DNA from: Roseateles puraquae
GTDB taxonomy: Bacteria > Pseudomonadota > Gammaproteobacteria > Burkholderiales > Burkholderiaceae_C
Assembly: GCF_002205845.1 (NCBI RefSeq)
Contig: NZ_NISI01000002.1
Span: 124,001-188,000 of the forward strand
Reading direction: 5' to 3'
Length of the DNA: 64,000 nt
The notes below the pieces were generated by a model, which saw only the letters and a program-made list of their open reading frames with translations, ran no database searches and was not told the origin of the DNA. The number at the start of each line of letters is the position of its first letter. Position 1 is the stretch's first letter. Below, piece after piece: positions 19,114-28,190 of the stretch. The position numbers and the translations under genes are program-made.

Positions 19114-20033
19114 GCTTGAGCGGTGGACAGCGGCGCCGGGGTGCTCCGCACGAGGGTGGGCAGGACCAGCAGGCCCAGACCGCTCGGGATCCAGAGTGTG
19201 CAGAGTCGGGTCAACAGGGTGGCGGCCACGGCGTCTTCCCAGGTGGCGCCCATGCGGGTGAGTGCAAAGGCGAGTGTCGCTTCCATGGCGCCCAGGCCGG
19301 CGGGCAGCATGCTGGCCGCGCCCACGAACAAGGCGGCAGAGAAGGCGGCGATGCAGGCGGCCAGCCCCAGCTCCGCCGATACCGTCTGCGCGAACAGGCC
19401 AAAGACGGCGGCCTGCACGCCATAAGCCAGCCCGCCCAGACTGACCCAGACGGGCAGGCGAGTGGGTGTCCACAGGGGGGCCCAGGCCCGCAGCGGCGCG
19501 ATCAGGCGCCAGCGCTCGGGCAGGTGGCCGCGGCGCACCCAGGCCGCCACGGCCAGGGAGGCGATGCCACCGAGGCCGACGATGGCGATGAAGAGGCGGG
19601 TCTCGACGCCGGCGCAGGCCGCAGCGATCAGGCCCAGCAGGGCGACGCCGATGACGTCAGACAGGCGGTCAGCCAGGAAAGCCGCCAAGGAATCGGGCAC
19701 GCGCACGCCGTGGGGCTTCAGCAGCAGGCTGCGCAGGGTCTCGCCGACCTTGCCGGGCGTCCAGGTCAGCGCGATGCCGGCCCAGTAGATCGCCAGGCTC
19801 GTGCGCCAGGGCGGCGTGCGCCCGAAGCAGGCCAGCAGCAGTTGCCAGCGCAGGAAGCGGAACAGGATGGCGGCCGTGCAGAGCAGCCCGCCCCACAGAG
19901 CCGTAGGCAGGCCGATGCGGCGCAGCGCGGCCGTCACGGCGTCCAGGTCCGATTGGGCCAGGGCCGCGACGTACAGCGCCAATGCTGCGACCAGCGCGAT
20001 GAGTAAAGGTCGCGCCCAGCGCCCCTGCAGCAT
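19110..20033 (-). CDS. AglD/lysylphosphatidylglycerol-synthase-like transmembrane protein
   Basis: A 307-aa membrane protein with about eight helices, of the flippase-like/UPF0104 (LPG synthase transmembrane) family. Conserved features are RFLRWQLLLACFG after the second helix, the ALTWTPGKVGETLRSLLL motif around residues 88-105, LADRLSDVIGV, and ASMLPAGLGAMEATL near the C-terminal third. In archaea and bacteria such proteins occur with polyprenyl-phosphate sugar pathways, but their exact role is unsettled. It is the first gene of the minus-strand operon that contains the DprE homologues and diverges from fadD. Confidence 0.8.
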   Translation of the reverse strand: MLQGRWARPLLIALVAALALYVAALAQSDLDAVTAALRRIGLPTALWGGLLCTAAILFRFLRWQLLLACFGRTPPWRTSLAIYWAGIALTWTPGKVGETLRSLLLKPHGVRVPDSLAAFLADRLSDVIGVALLGLIAAACAGVETRLFIAIVGLGGIASLAVAAWVRRGHLPERWRLIAPLRAWAPLWTPTRLPVWVSLGGLAYGVQAAVFGLFAQTVSAELGLAACIAAFSAALFVGAASMLPAGLGAMEATLAFALTRMGATWEDAVAATLLTRLCTLWIPSGLGLLVLPTLVRSTPAPLSTAQA

Positions 20034-20127
20034 GAGTTCCCCGCTCTGTTGCTTTGCAGCATTCTAGAAAGCAGACATGACCTTCAGCCACCCGCATTGA
20101 AGGGGGCTGAGAGCGCTATCGAATCCC

Positions 20128-20157
20128 CTGACCGGCCCACTGTCAGCTATCGGTCAG
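20128..20157. promoter_or_regulatory. Inverted repeat in the fadD divergent promoter region
   Basis: Perfect 7-bp arms CTGACCG and CGGTCAG are separated by 16 bp, 31 bp upstream of the fadD ATG. The spacing is that of a dimeric repressor site. No regulator can be named, and a chance origin is possible for a repeat of this length. Confidence 0.3.
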
Positions 20158-20187
20158 AATCTGCGCCATCGAGAAGGAGACAAGGCC

Positions 20188-21861
20188 ATGGAGCCCATCT
20201 GGTTGAAGCACTACCCGGCCGCCGTGCCTCGCGACGTCAACACGTCGCTGTACCCGAGCCTGGTCGACCTGCTGGACACCTCGTTCAAGAAGAATGCCGC
20301 CAAGCCCGCCTATCTGATGATGGGCAAGCGCATCAGCTTTGCGCAGGTCGACGAGGCCTCGCGGGCGATGGGCGCCTATCTGCAGAGCCTGGGCCTCGAG
20401 AAGGGCGATCGCGTGGCGATCATGATGCCCAACCTGTTCCAGTATCCGGTCGCCGTCGCCGCGGTGCTGCGGGCGGGTTTCGTGGTGGTCAACGTCAACC
20501 CGCTCTACACGCCGCGCGAGCTGGAGCACCAGCTCAAGGACTCGGGCGCCAAGGCCATCGTCATCATCGAGAACTTCGCCTCGGTGCTGCAGCAGGTGCT
20601 GGCGCATGTGCCCACCAAGCACATCATCCTGGCCAGCATGGGCGACATGCTCGGCTTTGCCAAGGGCATGATCGTCAACTACGTCGTGCGCAAGGTGAAG
20701 AAGATGGTGCCGGCCTTCGAGCTGCCCGGCGCCGTGCGCTTCAATGATGCGCTGGCCAAGGGGCGCAGCCTGGGCTTCAAGCCGCACAAGATCGGGCCGG
20801 ACGACATCGCCGTGCTGCAGTACACCGGCGGCACGACGGGCGTGTCCAAGGGCGCGGTGCTGCTGCACCGCAACCTGGTGGCCAACATCCTGCAAAACGA
20901 AGCCTGGTACCAGCCCGCCATCAAGAAGGTGCCGGCTCGCGAGCAGATCGTGACCATCTGCGCGCTGCCGCTGTATCACATCTTCGGCTTCAACGTGAAC
21001 ATGATGTTGTCCATGCACATGGGCGGCGCCAACGTGCTGATTCCCAACCCGCGCGACCTGCCGGCCATGTTCAAGGAGTTGAGCGCGCATCGCTTCCACA
21101 GCTTCCCGGCGGTGAACACCCTCTTCATGGCCATGGCCAACCACCCCGAGTTCGGCACGGTGGACTGGAGCCATCTGGTCATCGCGGTGGGCGGCGGCAT
21201 GGCGGTGCAGCAGGCCACGGCCAAGCTCTGGCTCGAAAAGACGGGCTGCCCCATCGTCGAGGGTTACGGCCTGTCCGAGACCTCGCCCACGGCCAGCTGC
21301 AACCCGACCGACAGCACCGCCTACAGCGGCACCATCGGCCTGCCCATGCCGTTGACCGAGCTGCGCCTGCTGGACGACGACGGGCACGAAGTGCCGATGG
21401 GCCAGCCCGGCGAGATCGCCATCAAGGGTCCGCAGGTGATGGCCGGCTACTGGCAGCGGCCCGACGAGACCGCCAAGGTCATGACGGCCGATGGCTTCTT
21501 CCGCACCGGTGATATCGGCACCGTCGACGAACGCGGTTACTTCAAGATCGTCGACCGCAAGAAGGACATGATCCTCGTCAGTGGTTTCAATGTGTATCCG
21601 AACGAGGTGGAGGATGTGCTGACGCAGATGCCGGGCATCCTGGAGTGCGCGGCCGTCGGCGTGCCCGATGCCAAGGCGGGCGAGGCGGTCAAGGTGGTCA
21701 TCGTGAAGAAAGACCCGAATGTCACCGAAGCCGACGTTCGTGCTTACTGCGAGGCCAACCTGACTGGCTACAAACGTCCGAAGATCGTGGAGTTCAGAAC
21801 CGAACTGCCCAAGACGCCCGTGGGCAAGATCCTGCGCCGGGAGCTGCGGGACAAAAGCTGA
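20188..21861 (+). CDS. fadD: Long-chain fatty acid-CoA ligase
   Basis: A 557-aa adenylate-forming enzyme that activates long-chain fatty acids to acyl-CoA at the inner membrane. The ATP/AMP P-loop YTGGTTGVSKGA is near residues 212-223. EGYGLSETSP is the conserved A5 motif, GYFKIVDRKKDMI holds the A8 hinge, and PKTPVGKILRREL carries the A10 lysine. Length and N-terminus (PIWLKHYPAAVP) fit FadD of proteobacteria. An AGAAGGAG ribosome binding site precedes the ATG. It diverges from the LPG-synthase-like gene; a short inverted repeat sits in the shared promoter region. Confidence 0.95.
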   Translation: MEPIWLKHYPAAVPRDVNTSLYPSLVDLLDTSFKKNAAKPAYLMMGKRISFAQVDEASRAMGAYLQSLGLEKGDRVAIMMPNLFQYPVAVAAVLRAGFVVVNVNPLYTPRELEHQLKDSGAKAIVIIENFASVLQQVLAHVPTKHIILASMGDMLGFAKGMIVNYVVRKVKKMVPAFELPGAVRFNDALAKGRSLGFKPHKIGPDDIAVLQYTGGTTGVSKGAVLLHRNLVANILQNEAWYQPAIKKVPAREQIVTICALPLYHIFGFNVNMMLSMHMGGANVLIPNPRDLPAMFKELSAHRFHSFPAVNTLFMAMANHPEFGTVDWSHLVIAVGGGMAVQQATAKLWLEKTGCPIVEGYGLSETSPTASCNPTDSTAYSGTIGLPMPLTELRLLDDDGHEVPMGQPGEIAIKGPQVMAGYWQRPDETAKVMTADGFFRTGDIGTVDERGYFKIVDRKKDMILVSGFNVYPNEVEDVLTQMPGILECAAVGVPDAKAGEAVKVVIVKKDPNVTEADVRAYCEANLTGYKRPKIVEFRTELPKTPVGKILRRELRDKS

Positions 21862-21922
21862 GGCTGGTTCCAACCGGCATCGCGCCTGGGCGTGATGCCA
21901 ACCGTGGGTGAGGCCTGACATC

Positions 21923-22447
21923 GTGTTCGAACTGCTCTACGCCAAGACTGAAGCCGGCCGCGCGGAAATCCGTGCCCGCGCGCTGCCGCTGTCGCGCACC
22001 GCGCGCAACCTGCTCCTCGTGCTGGACGCCAGCAAACCGGCCGCCGACTGGCTGCGGCTGGTGGCGGGTGCCACCGAGGCCGACTTCGAGACCCTGCGCC
22101 AGCAGGGCCTGATCGCGCCGCAGAATGCAGCTGGACAGCCCGTGGCGGTGCCGCCCGTCACCGCGCCCGCTCCGCTGACACCGGCGGCAGCGCCTGCGGC
22201 GGCACCGGTGTCCGCACCGCCGGCCGGCTCGCCGCTGCTGGACCGCGCGGCCCTCTACACCTACCTCAGCGGCGAGGCCACCAAGCTGCTTGGCCCCTTC
22301 AAGGGCTATGCCTTCGCGCTGGAAGTGGAGCGAGCCGACAGCCTGCCGGCCTTGCAAGCGCTGGCGCTGCAGTTCGTCGAGCGGGTGCAGAAGGCCAAGG
22401 GCGACGCCGCCGCGGCGGGTGTGCGCGAGGCGCTCGGCCTGCGCTGA
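21923..22447 (+). CDS. Hypothetical protein with Pro/Ala linker
   Basis: A ~174-aa protein with no recognised function. The N-terminal ~70 residues (KTEAGRAEIRARALPLSRTA, then LLLVLDASKPAADWL) look like a small winged-helix-type domain. A Pro/Ala-rich linker of about 45 residues follows, then a C-terminal helical domain (LYTYLSGEATKLLGPFKGY). The GTG at 21923 is preferred because AGG lies 9 nt upstream; a GTG five codons earlier is an alternative. It sits between fadD and rsmE on the same strand and is probably cotranscribed with fadD. Confidence 0.65.
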   Translation: MFELLYAKTEAGRAEIRARALPLSRTARNLLLVLDASKPAADWLRLVAGATEADFETLRQQGLIAPQNAAGQPVAVPPVTAPAPLTPAAAPAAAPVSAPPAGSPLLDRAALYTYLSGEATKLLGPFKGYAFALEVERADSLPALQALALQFVERVQKAKGDAAAAGVREALGLR

Positions 22448-22487
22448 TCTGGGACACTGGCGGGCCTGCCCGCTGCCACGCTTCGCC

Positions 22488-23201
22488 TTGCCACGCTTTT
22501 ACGTCGACACCCCGCTCACCGGCGCCGGTGAGCTCGCCCTGCCGCCCAGTGCCGCCCGCCATGTGCAGGTGCTGCGCCTGCAGCCGGGCGATGCCCTGAC
22601 CCTTTTTGATGGCAGCGGCCCCGAATGGCAGGCCGAGGTCACCGCCATGGGTCGCAGCGAGGTGCGGGTGAAGCTGCTCGCTGCCGTGCAACCGCAGCGC
22701 GAACTGGGCCGCCAGGTGACGCTGGCGGTCGTGATGCCGGCCAACGACCGCATGGATTTTGTTGTCGAGAAGGCCACCGAGCTGGGCGCCGCGGTGCTGC
22801 AGCCCCTGATGAGCGAGCGTTCGGTGCTGCGCCTGACCGGTGACCGCGCCGACAAGAAGCGCGCCCACTGGCAAGGCGTGGCCATTGCGGCGGCCGAGCA
22901 ATGCGGGCGCACGGTGCCGCTGCAGGTGGCGCCGGTGCAGACGCTGGCCGCCTGGCTGGCTGCGCTGCCGCCCGCCATGCCTGACGAATGGCGCGGCCTG
23001 CTGAGCCCGCGGGCCGCCGAGCCCCTGGCGCCGCTGGTGCAGCCGCGTGCGGTCTTCCTGAGCGGCCCGGAGGGCGGGCTGAGCGAGGCGGAGGAGGACG
23101 CCGCCCGCGCCCGCGGCTTTGCGGCCGTCAGCCTCGGCCCGCGCGTGCTGCGTGCCGACACGGCGCCGCTGGCGGTGCTGTCCTGGATCGCGCTCACGTG
23201 A
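22488..23201 (+). CDS. rsmE: 16S rRNA (uracil-1498-N3)-methyltransferase
   Basis: A 237-aa SPOUT methyltransferase that methylates U1498 of 16S rRNA. The N-terminal OB-like domain begins PRFYVDTPL and includes HHxxVLR-like HVQVLRLQPGD. The C-terminal trefoil knot has VVEKATELGAAVLQP, SGPEGGLSEAEEDAA and SLGPRVLRADTAPLAVLS, all diagnostic of RsmE. There is no ATG or GTG in a sensible place. The TTG at 22488 gives the family N-terminus (M)PRFYVD and is the likely start. Its stop overlaps the MFS start by 4 nt (GTGA). Confidence 0.92.
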   Translation: MPRFYVDTPLTGAGELALPPSAARHVQVLRLQPGDALTLFDGSGPEWQAEVTAMGRSEVRVKLLAAVQPQRELGRQVTLAVVMPANDRMDFVVEKATELGAAVLQPLMSERSVLRLTGDRADKKRAHWQGVAIAAAEQCGRTVPLQVAPVQTLAAWLAALPPAMPDEWRGLLSPRAAEPLAPLVQPRAVFLSGPEGGLSEAEEDAARARGFAAVSLGPRVLRADTAPLAVLSWIALT

Positions 23202-24361
23202 ACCGGCGCCTCGCCCTGCTCGTGCTGGCGCAGGGCCTCTTCCTCACCAACAACATCTGCTTCATGGCCATCAACGGCCTGGTGGGCCTGGCGCTGGCGC
23301 CGCAGGCGTGGATGGCGACCCTGCCCATCTGCGCCTACGTCGCCGGCGGCGCCTTGATGGCGCGGCTGGTGGGGCGTCACCAGTTGCGCTTCGGGCGTCG
23401 GCGGGGTTTTCAGATCGGGCTGCTGGTGGCCATGGCGAGCTGCACGCTGGCCTGGTGGAGCGTCACTGCGCACCAGTTCTGGGGTGTGGTGCCGGCCACG
23501 CTGATCGCGGGCTACTACAACGCCGGCGCGGCGCTGTACCGCTTTGCCGCCACTGAGCTGGTGGCACCGCAGCGCCGCGAGTCGGCCATCTCCTGGGTGC
23601 TGGCCGGAGGCTGCCTGGGCGCGGTGCTCGGGCCCTGGGTGGCGCGCACCAGCCGCGATCTGCTCGTCACGCCCTTTGCCGGTGCCTACCTGATGCTGAT
23701 CGGTGTGGCGCTGGCCGGGCTGGTGCTGGTGTCGCTGATCGACTTCCCGCCGTTGGTGCGCCCAGCGCCCGGCGCGGGCGGGCGGCCCAGCGCCGAGTTG
23801 CTGCGCCAGCCGGTGTTCCTGGTGGCGCTGGCGGCGAGTGCGCTCGGCTATGGCGTCATGAACCTGCTGATGGCCGCCACACCCATCGCCATGGGCCAAT
23901 GCGGGCTGCCGTTCAGCGATGCGGGCCTGGTGCTGCAGTGGCATGTGCTGGGCATGTTCGTGCCGAGCTTCTTCACCGGGGCCGTGATCCGGCGCTTTGG
24001 CGTGCTGCGCGTGATGGGGGTGGGCGTGCTGCTCAACCTGGGCTGCGTGGCCTTTGCGCTGGCCGGCCAGGACCTGCCGCATTTCCTCGGCGCGCTGCTG
24101 CTGCTCGGTGTGGGCTGGAACTTCCTGTACATCGGCGGCACCACGCTCTTCACGCAGGCCTACCGGCCCGAGGAGAAGACCCGCGCCCAGGGGCTGCTGG
24201 ACACCGGCGTTTACACCACGATGACGATCACCTCGTTCTCCTCCGGCGCGCTGGTCACCACCGGCGGCTGGCAGTGGATGAACTGGGCGAGCCTCGTGCC
24301 GCTGGGGCTGTGCGCGATGGCGCTGGCCTGGCTGGCCGGCGTTCAGCGCCGGTCGCGCTGA
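23198..24361 (+). CDS. Major facilitator superfamily transporter
   Basis: A 387-aa inner-membrane transporter with about twelve hydrophobic helices. The cytoplasmic loop between helices 2 and 3 carries a degenerate MFS motif (RLVGRHQLRFGRRRGFQIGL, basic and Gly-rich, residues ~53-72). FTGAVIRRFGVLRVMG lies at the equivalent position in the second half. The substrate is unknown. The GTG start overlaps the rsmE stop by 4 nt. The 3' end overlaps the convergent downstream gene by 19 bp. Confidence 0.85.
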   Translation: MNRRLALLVLAQGLFLTNNICFMAINGLVGLALAPQAWMATLPICAYVAGGALMARLVGRHQLRFGRRRGFQIGLLVAMASCTLAWWSVTAHQFWGVVPATLIAGYYNAGAALYRFAATELVAPQRRESAISWVLAGGCLGAVLGPWVARTSRDLLVTPFAGAYLMLIGVALAGLVLVSLIDFPPLVRPAPGAGGRPSAELLRQPVFLVALAASALGYGVMNLLMAATPIAMGQCGLPFSDAGLVLQWHVLGMFVPSFFTGAVIRRFGVLRVMGVGVLLNLGCVAFALAGQDLPHFLGALLLLGVGWNFLYIGGTTLFTQAYRPEEKTRAQGLLDTGVYTTMTITSFSSGALVTTGGWQWMNWASLVPLGLCAMALAWLAGVQRRSR

Positions 24362-24858
24362 AGGTATTCCTCAGCCATCTGCTGGCCGATCAGCGCCAGC
24401 TTCATGCGCGCCAGCGCGCGGCGGTCGAGGTCGCGCTGGGTGACGAACAGCGGCGCGCCGATGCGCAGCCCGGTGATGCCGCCGCTGTCGCCCACCGTCG
24501 GCAGCAGAGGGTAGATGCGCAGGCGCAGCACCAGCGTGTCCTGCTCGTCCACGAACACGGCCGTCTCGGCGAGCGTCAGGCAGCGCAGCCGCTCGGCTTC
24601 CTGCAAGAGGGCGTGGCCCGCGCCTTCCGGGTTGATGTGGACCGACGACACGGTCATCGGGTAAACACGCCGGCCCGCGGCATCCAGCGTGTCGGCCACG
24701 GCGGCATTGAAGCGCCGGTTCAACTCGTCCCAATCGGGCGCGCCCTGCTGCGGCGGATTCCGGCCCTGGCCAAACACCAGCATGCACGGGCTGGCCGCCT
24801 GGGCGAGCGTTGCCGCCAGCGCCAGCAGCGCGGCGACCAGGCCTTCACGCCAGCTCAT
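24343..24858 (-). CDS. Secreted hypothetical protein
   Basis: A 171-aa protein with an N-terminal signal peptide (hydrophobic [16 protein letters not shown], probable cleavage after residue ~21) followed by a soluble domain. Two Cys residues, one just after the signal and one in ERLRCLTLAETAVFVD, might pair. No family is recognised. It lies 12 nt after rlmL on the same strand, so it is probably the second gene of that operon. The last 19 bp overlap the convergent MFS gene. Confidence 0.6.
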   Translation of the reverse strand: MSWREGLVAALLALAATLAQAASPCMLVFGQGRNPPQQGAPDWDELNRRFNAAVADTLDAAGRRVYPMTVSSVHINPEGAGHALLQEAERLRCLTLAETAVFVDEQDTLVLRLRIYPLLPTVGDSGGITGLRIGAPLFVTQRDLDRRALARMKLALIGQQMAEEYLQRDRR

Positions 24859-24870
24859 GGCGTCACGCGG

Positions 24871-26151
24871 TCAGGCCGGGGCATCGCCCTCGGCCGGCTT
24901 GCGGGCTGAACCCTTGACCAGGTCGAAGCGGAACAGCCGGCATTCGATGGGGCCGTTCCACATCGGCACGCGGCGGGACTCTTTCAGCCGCATCCGGCTT
25001 GGCAGCTTCATGTCCGGGCTGAGCATCCAGGCCGTCCAGCCGGCGGGGTTCTCGGTGTACTGGCGCTTCCAGTGCGTGGCCAGGCGGGGGAAGAAGTCAT
25101 CGCCGCCGTCACGGGCTTCGCTGCCGCCCGCGTCCCGCGTCATGGCGGACTTCCCGCGCACCTCGATGCGCTCGCCATAAGGTGGGTTCATGACGATGCA
25201 GCCGGGCATGCCTTCGGGCAACTGCGGGGCCGGGCGCTCCAGCGCGTCGCCGCCGTTGAACTGGATGTACTGCGCCACGCCTGCGCGCTCGGCGTTGCGT
25301 CGTGCGAAGTCGACCATGCGGAAGGCCACGTCGCTCGCGTAGATGGGCACGGCCGGCGGGTGAATGCGGGCGCGGGCGGCCTGCGTCATCTCGCCCCAGG
25401 CGGCTTTCATCGGCCCGGTGGCAAAGGGCAGCTGGCGCTCGAAGGCGAAGCGGCGCTGCAGGCCAGGCGCCGAGTCGCAGGCGATGAGGGCGGCCTCGAT
25501 CGGGATGGTGCCGGAGCCGCAGCAGGGGTCGTGCAGCGCGCCGCCTTCCTCGAACGTGCCGCGCCAGCCCGCGGCGGCCAGCATCGCGGCGGCGAGGGTC
25601 TCCTTCAGCGGGGCGTCGCCCTTGTCGATGCGCCAGCCGCGCTTGAAGAGCGGCTCGCCGGAGGTGTCGACGTAGAGGGCCGCGCGCTCGGGGCCCACGT
25701 GCAGCACCACCGGCAGGTCGGGGCGCTGGGTGTCCACGCTGGGCCGCTCGCCGGTGTGCTCGCGGAGTTGGTCGCAGATGGCGTCCTTGATGCGCAGGGC
25801 GGCAAAGTTCAGGCTCTTCAGCGGCGAGCGCTGGGCCGTCACGTCGACGCGCAGCGTGTGCTTCGGGGTGAGCCAGTCGCGCCAGTCCACGCGGCGGGCC
25901 AGGGCGTAGAGGTCGTCGTCGTGGCGGTAGGGGCCTTCGATGATCTCCACCAGCACCCGCTGGGCCAGGCGGCTTTCGAGGTTGATGCGCAGGACGTCCT
26001 CGGCCGTGCCCAGCACGCCGCAGCCGCCGCGCAGGGCCTCGACCTTGCTGCGCACGCCGGGCGGCAGGAAACGCTTGAGCTCGGCCTCCAGCAGCGGCTC
26101 GACACCACCGGGGCAGGACACGAAGAGGGACAACTTGTTGGGCAGGCTCAC
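24871..26151 (-). CDS. rlmL: 23S rRNA (guanine-N2) methyltransferase RlmL-like, THUMP domain
   Basis: A 426-aa single-function RlmL-type protein, lacking the RlmK half that is fused in E. coli. The N-terminal THUMP/ferredoxin-like region (residues ~10-160) binds RNA. LHDPCCGSGTIPIEAALIA is the SAM motif I region (~205-223), and CIVMNPPYGERI is the NPPY catalytic motif for N2-guanine methylation. The GTG at 26151 (VSLPNKLSLFVSCPGG) is preferred. An ATG 14 codons upstream would extend the frame into the divergent promoter region of the esterase gene. Confidence 0.88.
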   Translation of the reverse strand: MSLPNKLSLFVSCPGGVEPLLEAELKRFLPPGVRSKVEALRGGCGVLGTAEDVLRINLESRLAQRVLVEIIEGPYRHDDDLYALARRVDWRDWLTPKHTLRVDVTAQRSPLKSLNFAALRIKDAICDQLREHTGERPSVDTQRPDLPVVLHVGPERAALYVDTSGEPLFKRGWRIDKGDAPLKETLAAAMLAAAGWRGTFEEGGALHDPCCGSGTIPIEAALIACDSAPGLQRRFAFERQLPFATGPMKAAWGEMTQAARARIHPPAVPIYASDVAFRMVDFARRNAERAGVAQYIQFNGGDALERPAPQLPEGMPGCIVMNPPYGERIEVRGKSAMTRDAGGSEARDGGDDFFPRLATHWKRQYTENPAGWTAWMLSPDMKLPSRMRLKESRRVPMWNGPIECRLFRFDLVKGSARKPAEGDAPA

Positions 26152-26207
26152 GGGCCCGATTGTCGCTGCGTACCTACACTGCGGCATCTCCACCTTCGCG
26201 GCTGGCC

Positions 26208-27089
26208 ATGAAGCGACGCTTGTTGATCCCGAGTCTGGCGCTGGTGCCGGCCTTCAGTGCCATGTCCCTCGCCTCGGCCGACGAGGCGCCCACACGGGCG
26301 CCGTACACCCTGCCTGGCACGCAGACGCTGACCCTGCCCGCCACGCCCGAGGGGCGGCGCTACCAGCTGTCGGTGCAGTTGCCGGCCTCGTTCGGCCGTG
26401 ACGCGCAGCGGCGCTACCCGGTGCTCTACCTGACGGATGCCTACTGGGACTTCCCGCTCGTGGCCGCGTCCTACGGCAACCTCGCCTACGACCGCGTGGT
26501 GCCCGAGTTCATCATCGTGGGCCTGGGCTACGCAGGCGAGAAGCTCGATCACGATGCGCTGCGGCTGTGGGAGTTGTCACCCGTGCGCATGCCTGGCGCC
26601 CAGGGCGACTCCGGCCATGCCGATCGCTTTCTGGACACCCTCGAGAAGACCATCTTCCCGCTGGTGGAGCGCGAGTTCCGAGGCGACCCTGCGCAGCGCT
26701 ACGTGGCGGGCAGTTCGCTGGGCGGCCTGTTCGTGCTGCATGCGCTGTATGCGCGTCCGCAGCTGTTCAAGGGCTACATCGCCGCCAGCCCCGCGGTGGT
26801 GGTGGGCGGCGACTGGATCATCGGCCGCGCGAAAGCCTTTGCGGCGAGTGGCAAGCCGCTGCCGGCGCGGCTCTACGTGACGGGCGCCGAGCACGAGTGG
26901 CCCGGCTTTCTCGCTGGCATCCGGCGCTACCAGGCCCTGCTGCCGGAGCTCAAGCAGCCGGGCCTGGTGTTCGAGTCCCGCCTCATCGACGGCGAGCGCC
27001 ACGCCGGCACCAAGGCCGAGAGCTTCACGCGCGGCCTGCGCTTCGTGTTCGCGCCGCTGGCGCCGGAGCAGGGACCGTCCAAGGACTGA
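26208..27089 (+). CDS. Periplasmic esterase D / IroE-like alpha/beta hydrolase
   Basis: A 293-aa secreted hydrolase: MKRRLLIPSLALVPAFSAMS is a signal peptide with probable cleavage near residue 24. The mature part belongs to the esterase D family (PF00756), with YPVLYLTDAYWDFPL early, the nucleophile elbow AGSSLGG (GxSxG, Ser near 169) and DGERHAGTKAESF supplying the catalytic His. Relatives hydrolyse carboxylesters or siderophore trilactones. Nothing nearby identifies the substrate. The ATG at 26208 is chosen over an upstream ATG that would hide the signal peptide. Confidence 0.8.
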   Translation: MKRRLLIPSLALVPAFSAMSLASADEAPTRAPYTLPGTQTLTLPATPEGRRYQLSVQLPASFGRDAQRRYPVLYLTDAYWDFPLVAASYGNLAYDRVVPEFIIVGLGYAGEKLDHDALRLWELSPVRMPGAQGDSGHADRFLDTLEKTIFPLVEREFRGDPAQRYVAGSSLGGLFVLHALYARPQLFKGYIAASPAVVVGGDWIIGRAKAFAASGKPLPARLYVTGAEHEWPGFLAGIRRYQALLPELKQPGLVFESRLIDGERHAGTKAESFTRGLRFVFAPLAPEQGPSKD

Positions 27090-27096
27090 GTCACGA

Positions 27097-27158
27097 CCGA
27101 GGACAGGCCCTGCGGCCTGTCCGACGCGTGATGAAGGACAACCGGCATGCAAGCCGGT
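27097..27158. other. Two hairpins between convergent genes
   Basis: Between the convergent esterase and hydrolase genes lie GGACAGGC...GCCTGTCC (around 27099-27121) and AACCGGC...GCCGGTT (around 27139-27158). Neither is followed by a clear T run on either strand, so they may assist rho-dependent termination or 3' end protection rather than act as intrinsic terminators. Confidence 0.4.
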
Positions 27159-27180
27159 TGGCCTGAGCCCTTCAACCCGC

Positions 27181-28134
27181 TTACTGGCGCACGAAGTCCA
27201 GCAGGTCCTGGTTCAGGCGGTCCTTGTGCGTGTCGGTGATGCCATGCGGCGCACCGGGGTACTCGATCAGGCGGGCGCCCTTCACCAGCTTGGCCGTGGC
27301 GCGGCCGGTCGTCTCGATCGGCACGATCTGGTCATCATCGCCGTGGATGACGAGCGTGGGCACATTCACCTTCTTCAGGTCCTCGCGGAAGTCGGAGTGG
27401 AAGAAGGCTTCGATGCTGTCGTAGGTCGCCTTGGCGCCGGCTTGCATGCCCTGCACGTAGAAGCTGTCGACCAGGCCCGCCGAGGCCTTGGCACCCGGGC
27501 GGTTGAAGCCGAAGAAGGGGCCGCCGGCGATGTCCTTGTAGAGCTGCGCGCGGTTGTCCAGCGAGGCCTTGCGCAGGCTGTCGAACACGGCTTCGGGCAC
27601 GCCGTTCGGGTTCGTGGGGCTGGCGCCCATGATCGGGGTGACGGCGCTCACGAACACCGCCTTGGCCACACGCGCGGTGCCATGCCGCCCGATGTAGCGA
27701 GCCACCTCGCCACCGCCGGTGGAGAAGCCCACCAGCGTCGCGCGCTTCACGCCCTTGGCGCGCAGCACGGCGTCCAGGTCGTCGGCGTACTGGTCCATGG
27801 TGTTGTTGGCCCAGGGCTGGCCCGAGCGGCCATGGCCGCGGCGGTCATGGGCGATGACGCGGTAGCCGCGCTCGGCCAGGAACTGCATCTGCGACTCCCA
27901 GCTGTCGGCGTTCAGGGGCCAGCCGTGGCTGAACACCACGACCGGGCCGTCCTTGGGGCCCCAGTCCTTCACGTAGATCGGGGTGCCGTCGTTGGCCGTG
28001 ACGTATTGGCTGGCGACGGCTGCGGTGGCGGTCGGCGCCGGGGTGGCTGCCTGGGCCGTGTTGGCGGCAGTCAGCACGGCAGAGCCGCCGATGGCGAGGG
28101 TGGCGGCAAGGGCGAGGCGGGTGAGGGCTTGCAT
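27181..28134 (-). CDS. Exported alpha/beta hydrolase, haloperoxidase/arylesterase-like
   Basis: A 317-aa hydrolase with a signal peptide ([20 protein letters not shown], cleaved near the AQA at ~29) and a catalytic domain like cofactor-free haloperoxidases and arylesterases. [16 protein letters not shown] is the oxyanion region, [13 protein letters not shown] follows, and [15 protein letters not shown] holds the nucleophile Ser of GxSxG. DDQIVPIE gives the acid and GAPHGIT the His. Most such proteins are promiscuous esterases. It lies 56 bp after the DUF4148 gene and divergent from an AraC regulator, which may control both. Confidence 0.82.
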   Translation of the reverse strand: MQALTRLALAATLAIGGSAVLTAANTAQAATPAPTATAAVASQYVTANDGTPIYVKDWGPKDGPVVVFSHGWPLNADSWESQMQFLAERGYRVIAHDRRGHGRSGQPWANNTMDQYADDLDAVLRAKGVKRATLVGFSTGGGEVARYIGRHGTARVAKAVFVSAVTPIMGASPTNPNGVPEAVFDSLRKASLDNRAQLYKDIAGGPFFGFNRPGAKASAGLVDSFYVQGMQAGAKATYDSIEAFFHSDFREDLKKVNVPTLVIHGDDDQIVPIETTGRATAKLVKGARLIEYPGAPHGITDTHKDRLNQDLLDFVRQ

Positions 28135-28190
28135 GGTGGATCTCCGGGAAAGGTCAGTGGGTCAAGGGAGGAGGGGGGAAGGGTGGCCGC

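Noticed and set aside
27097-27158. Intrinsic terminators between the esterase and hydrolase genes
   Set aside because: The stems are good but there are no T runs, so they are listed only as hairpins.
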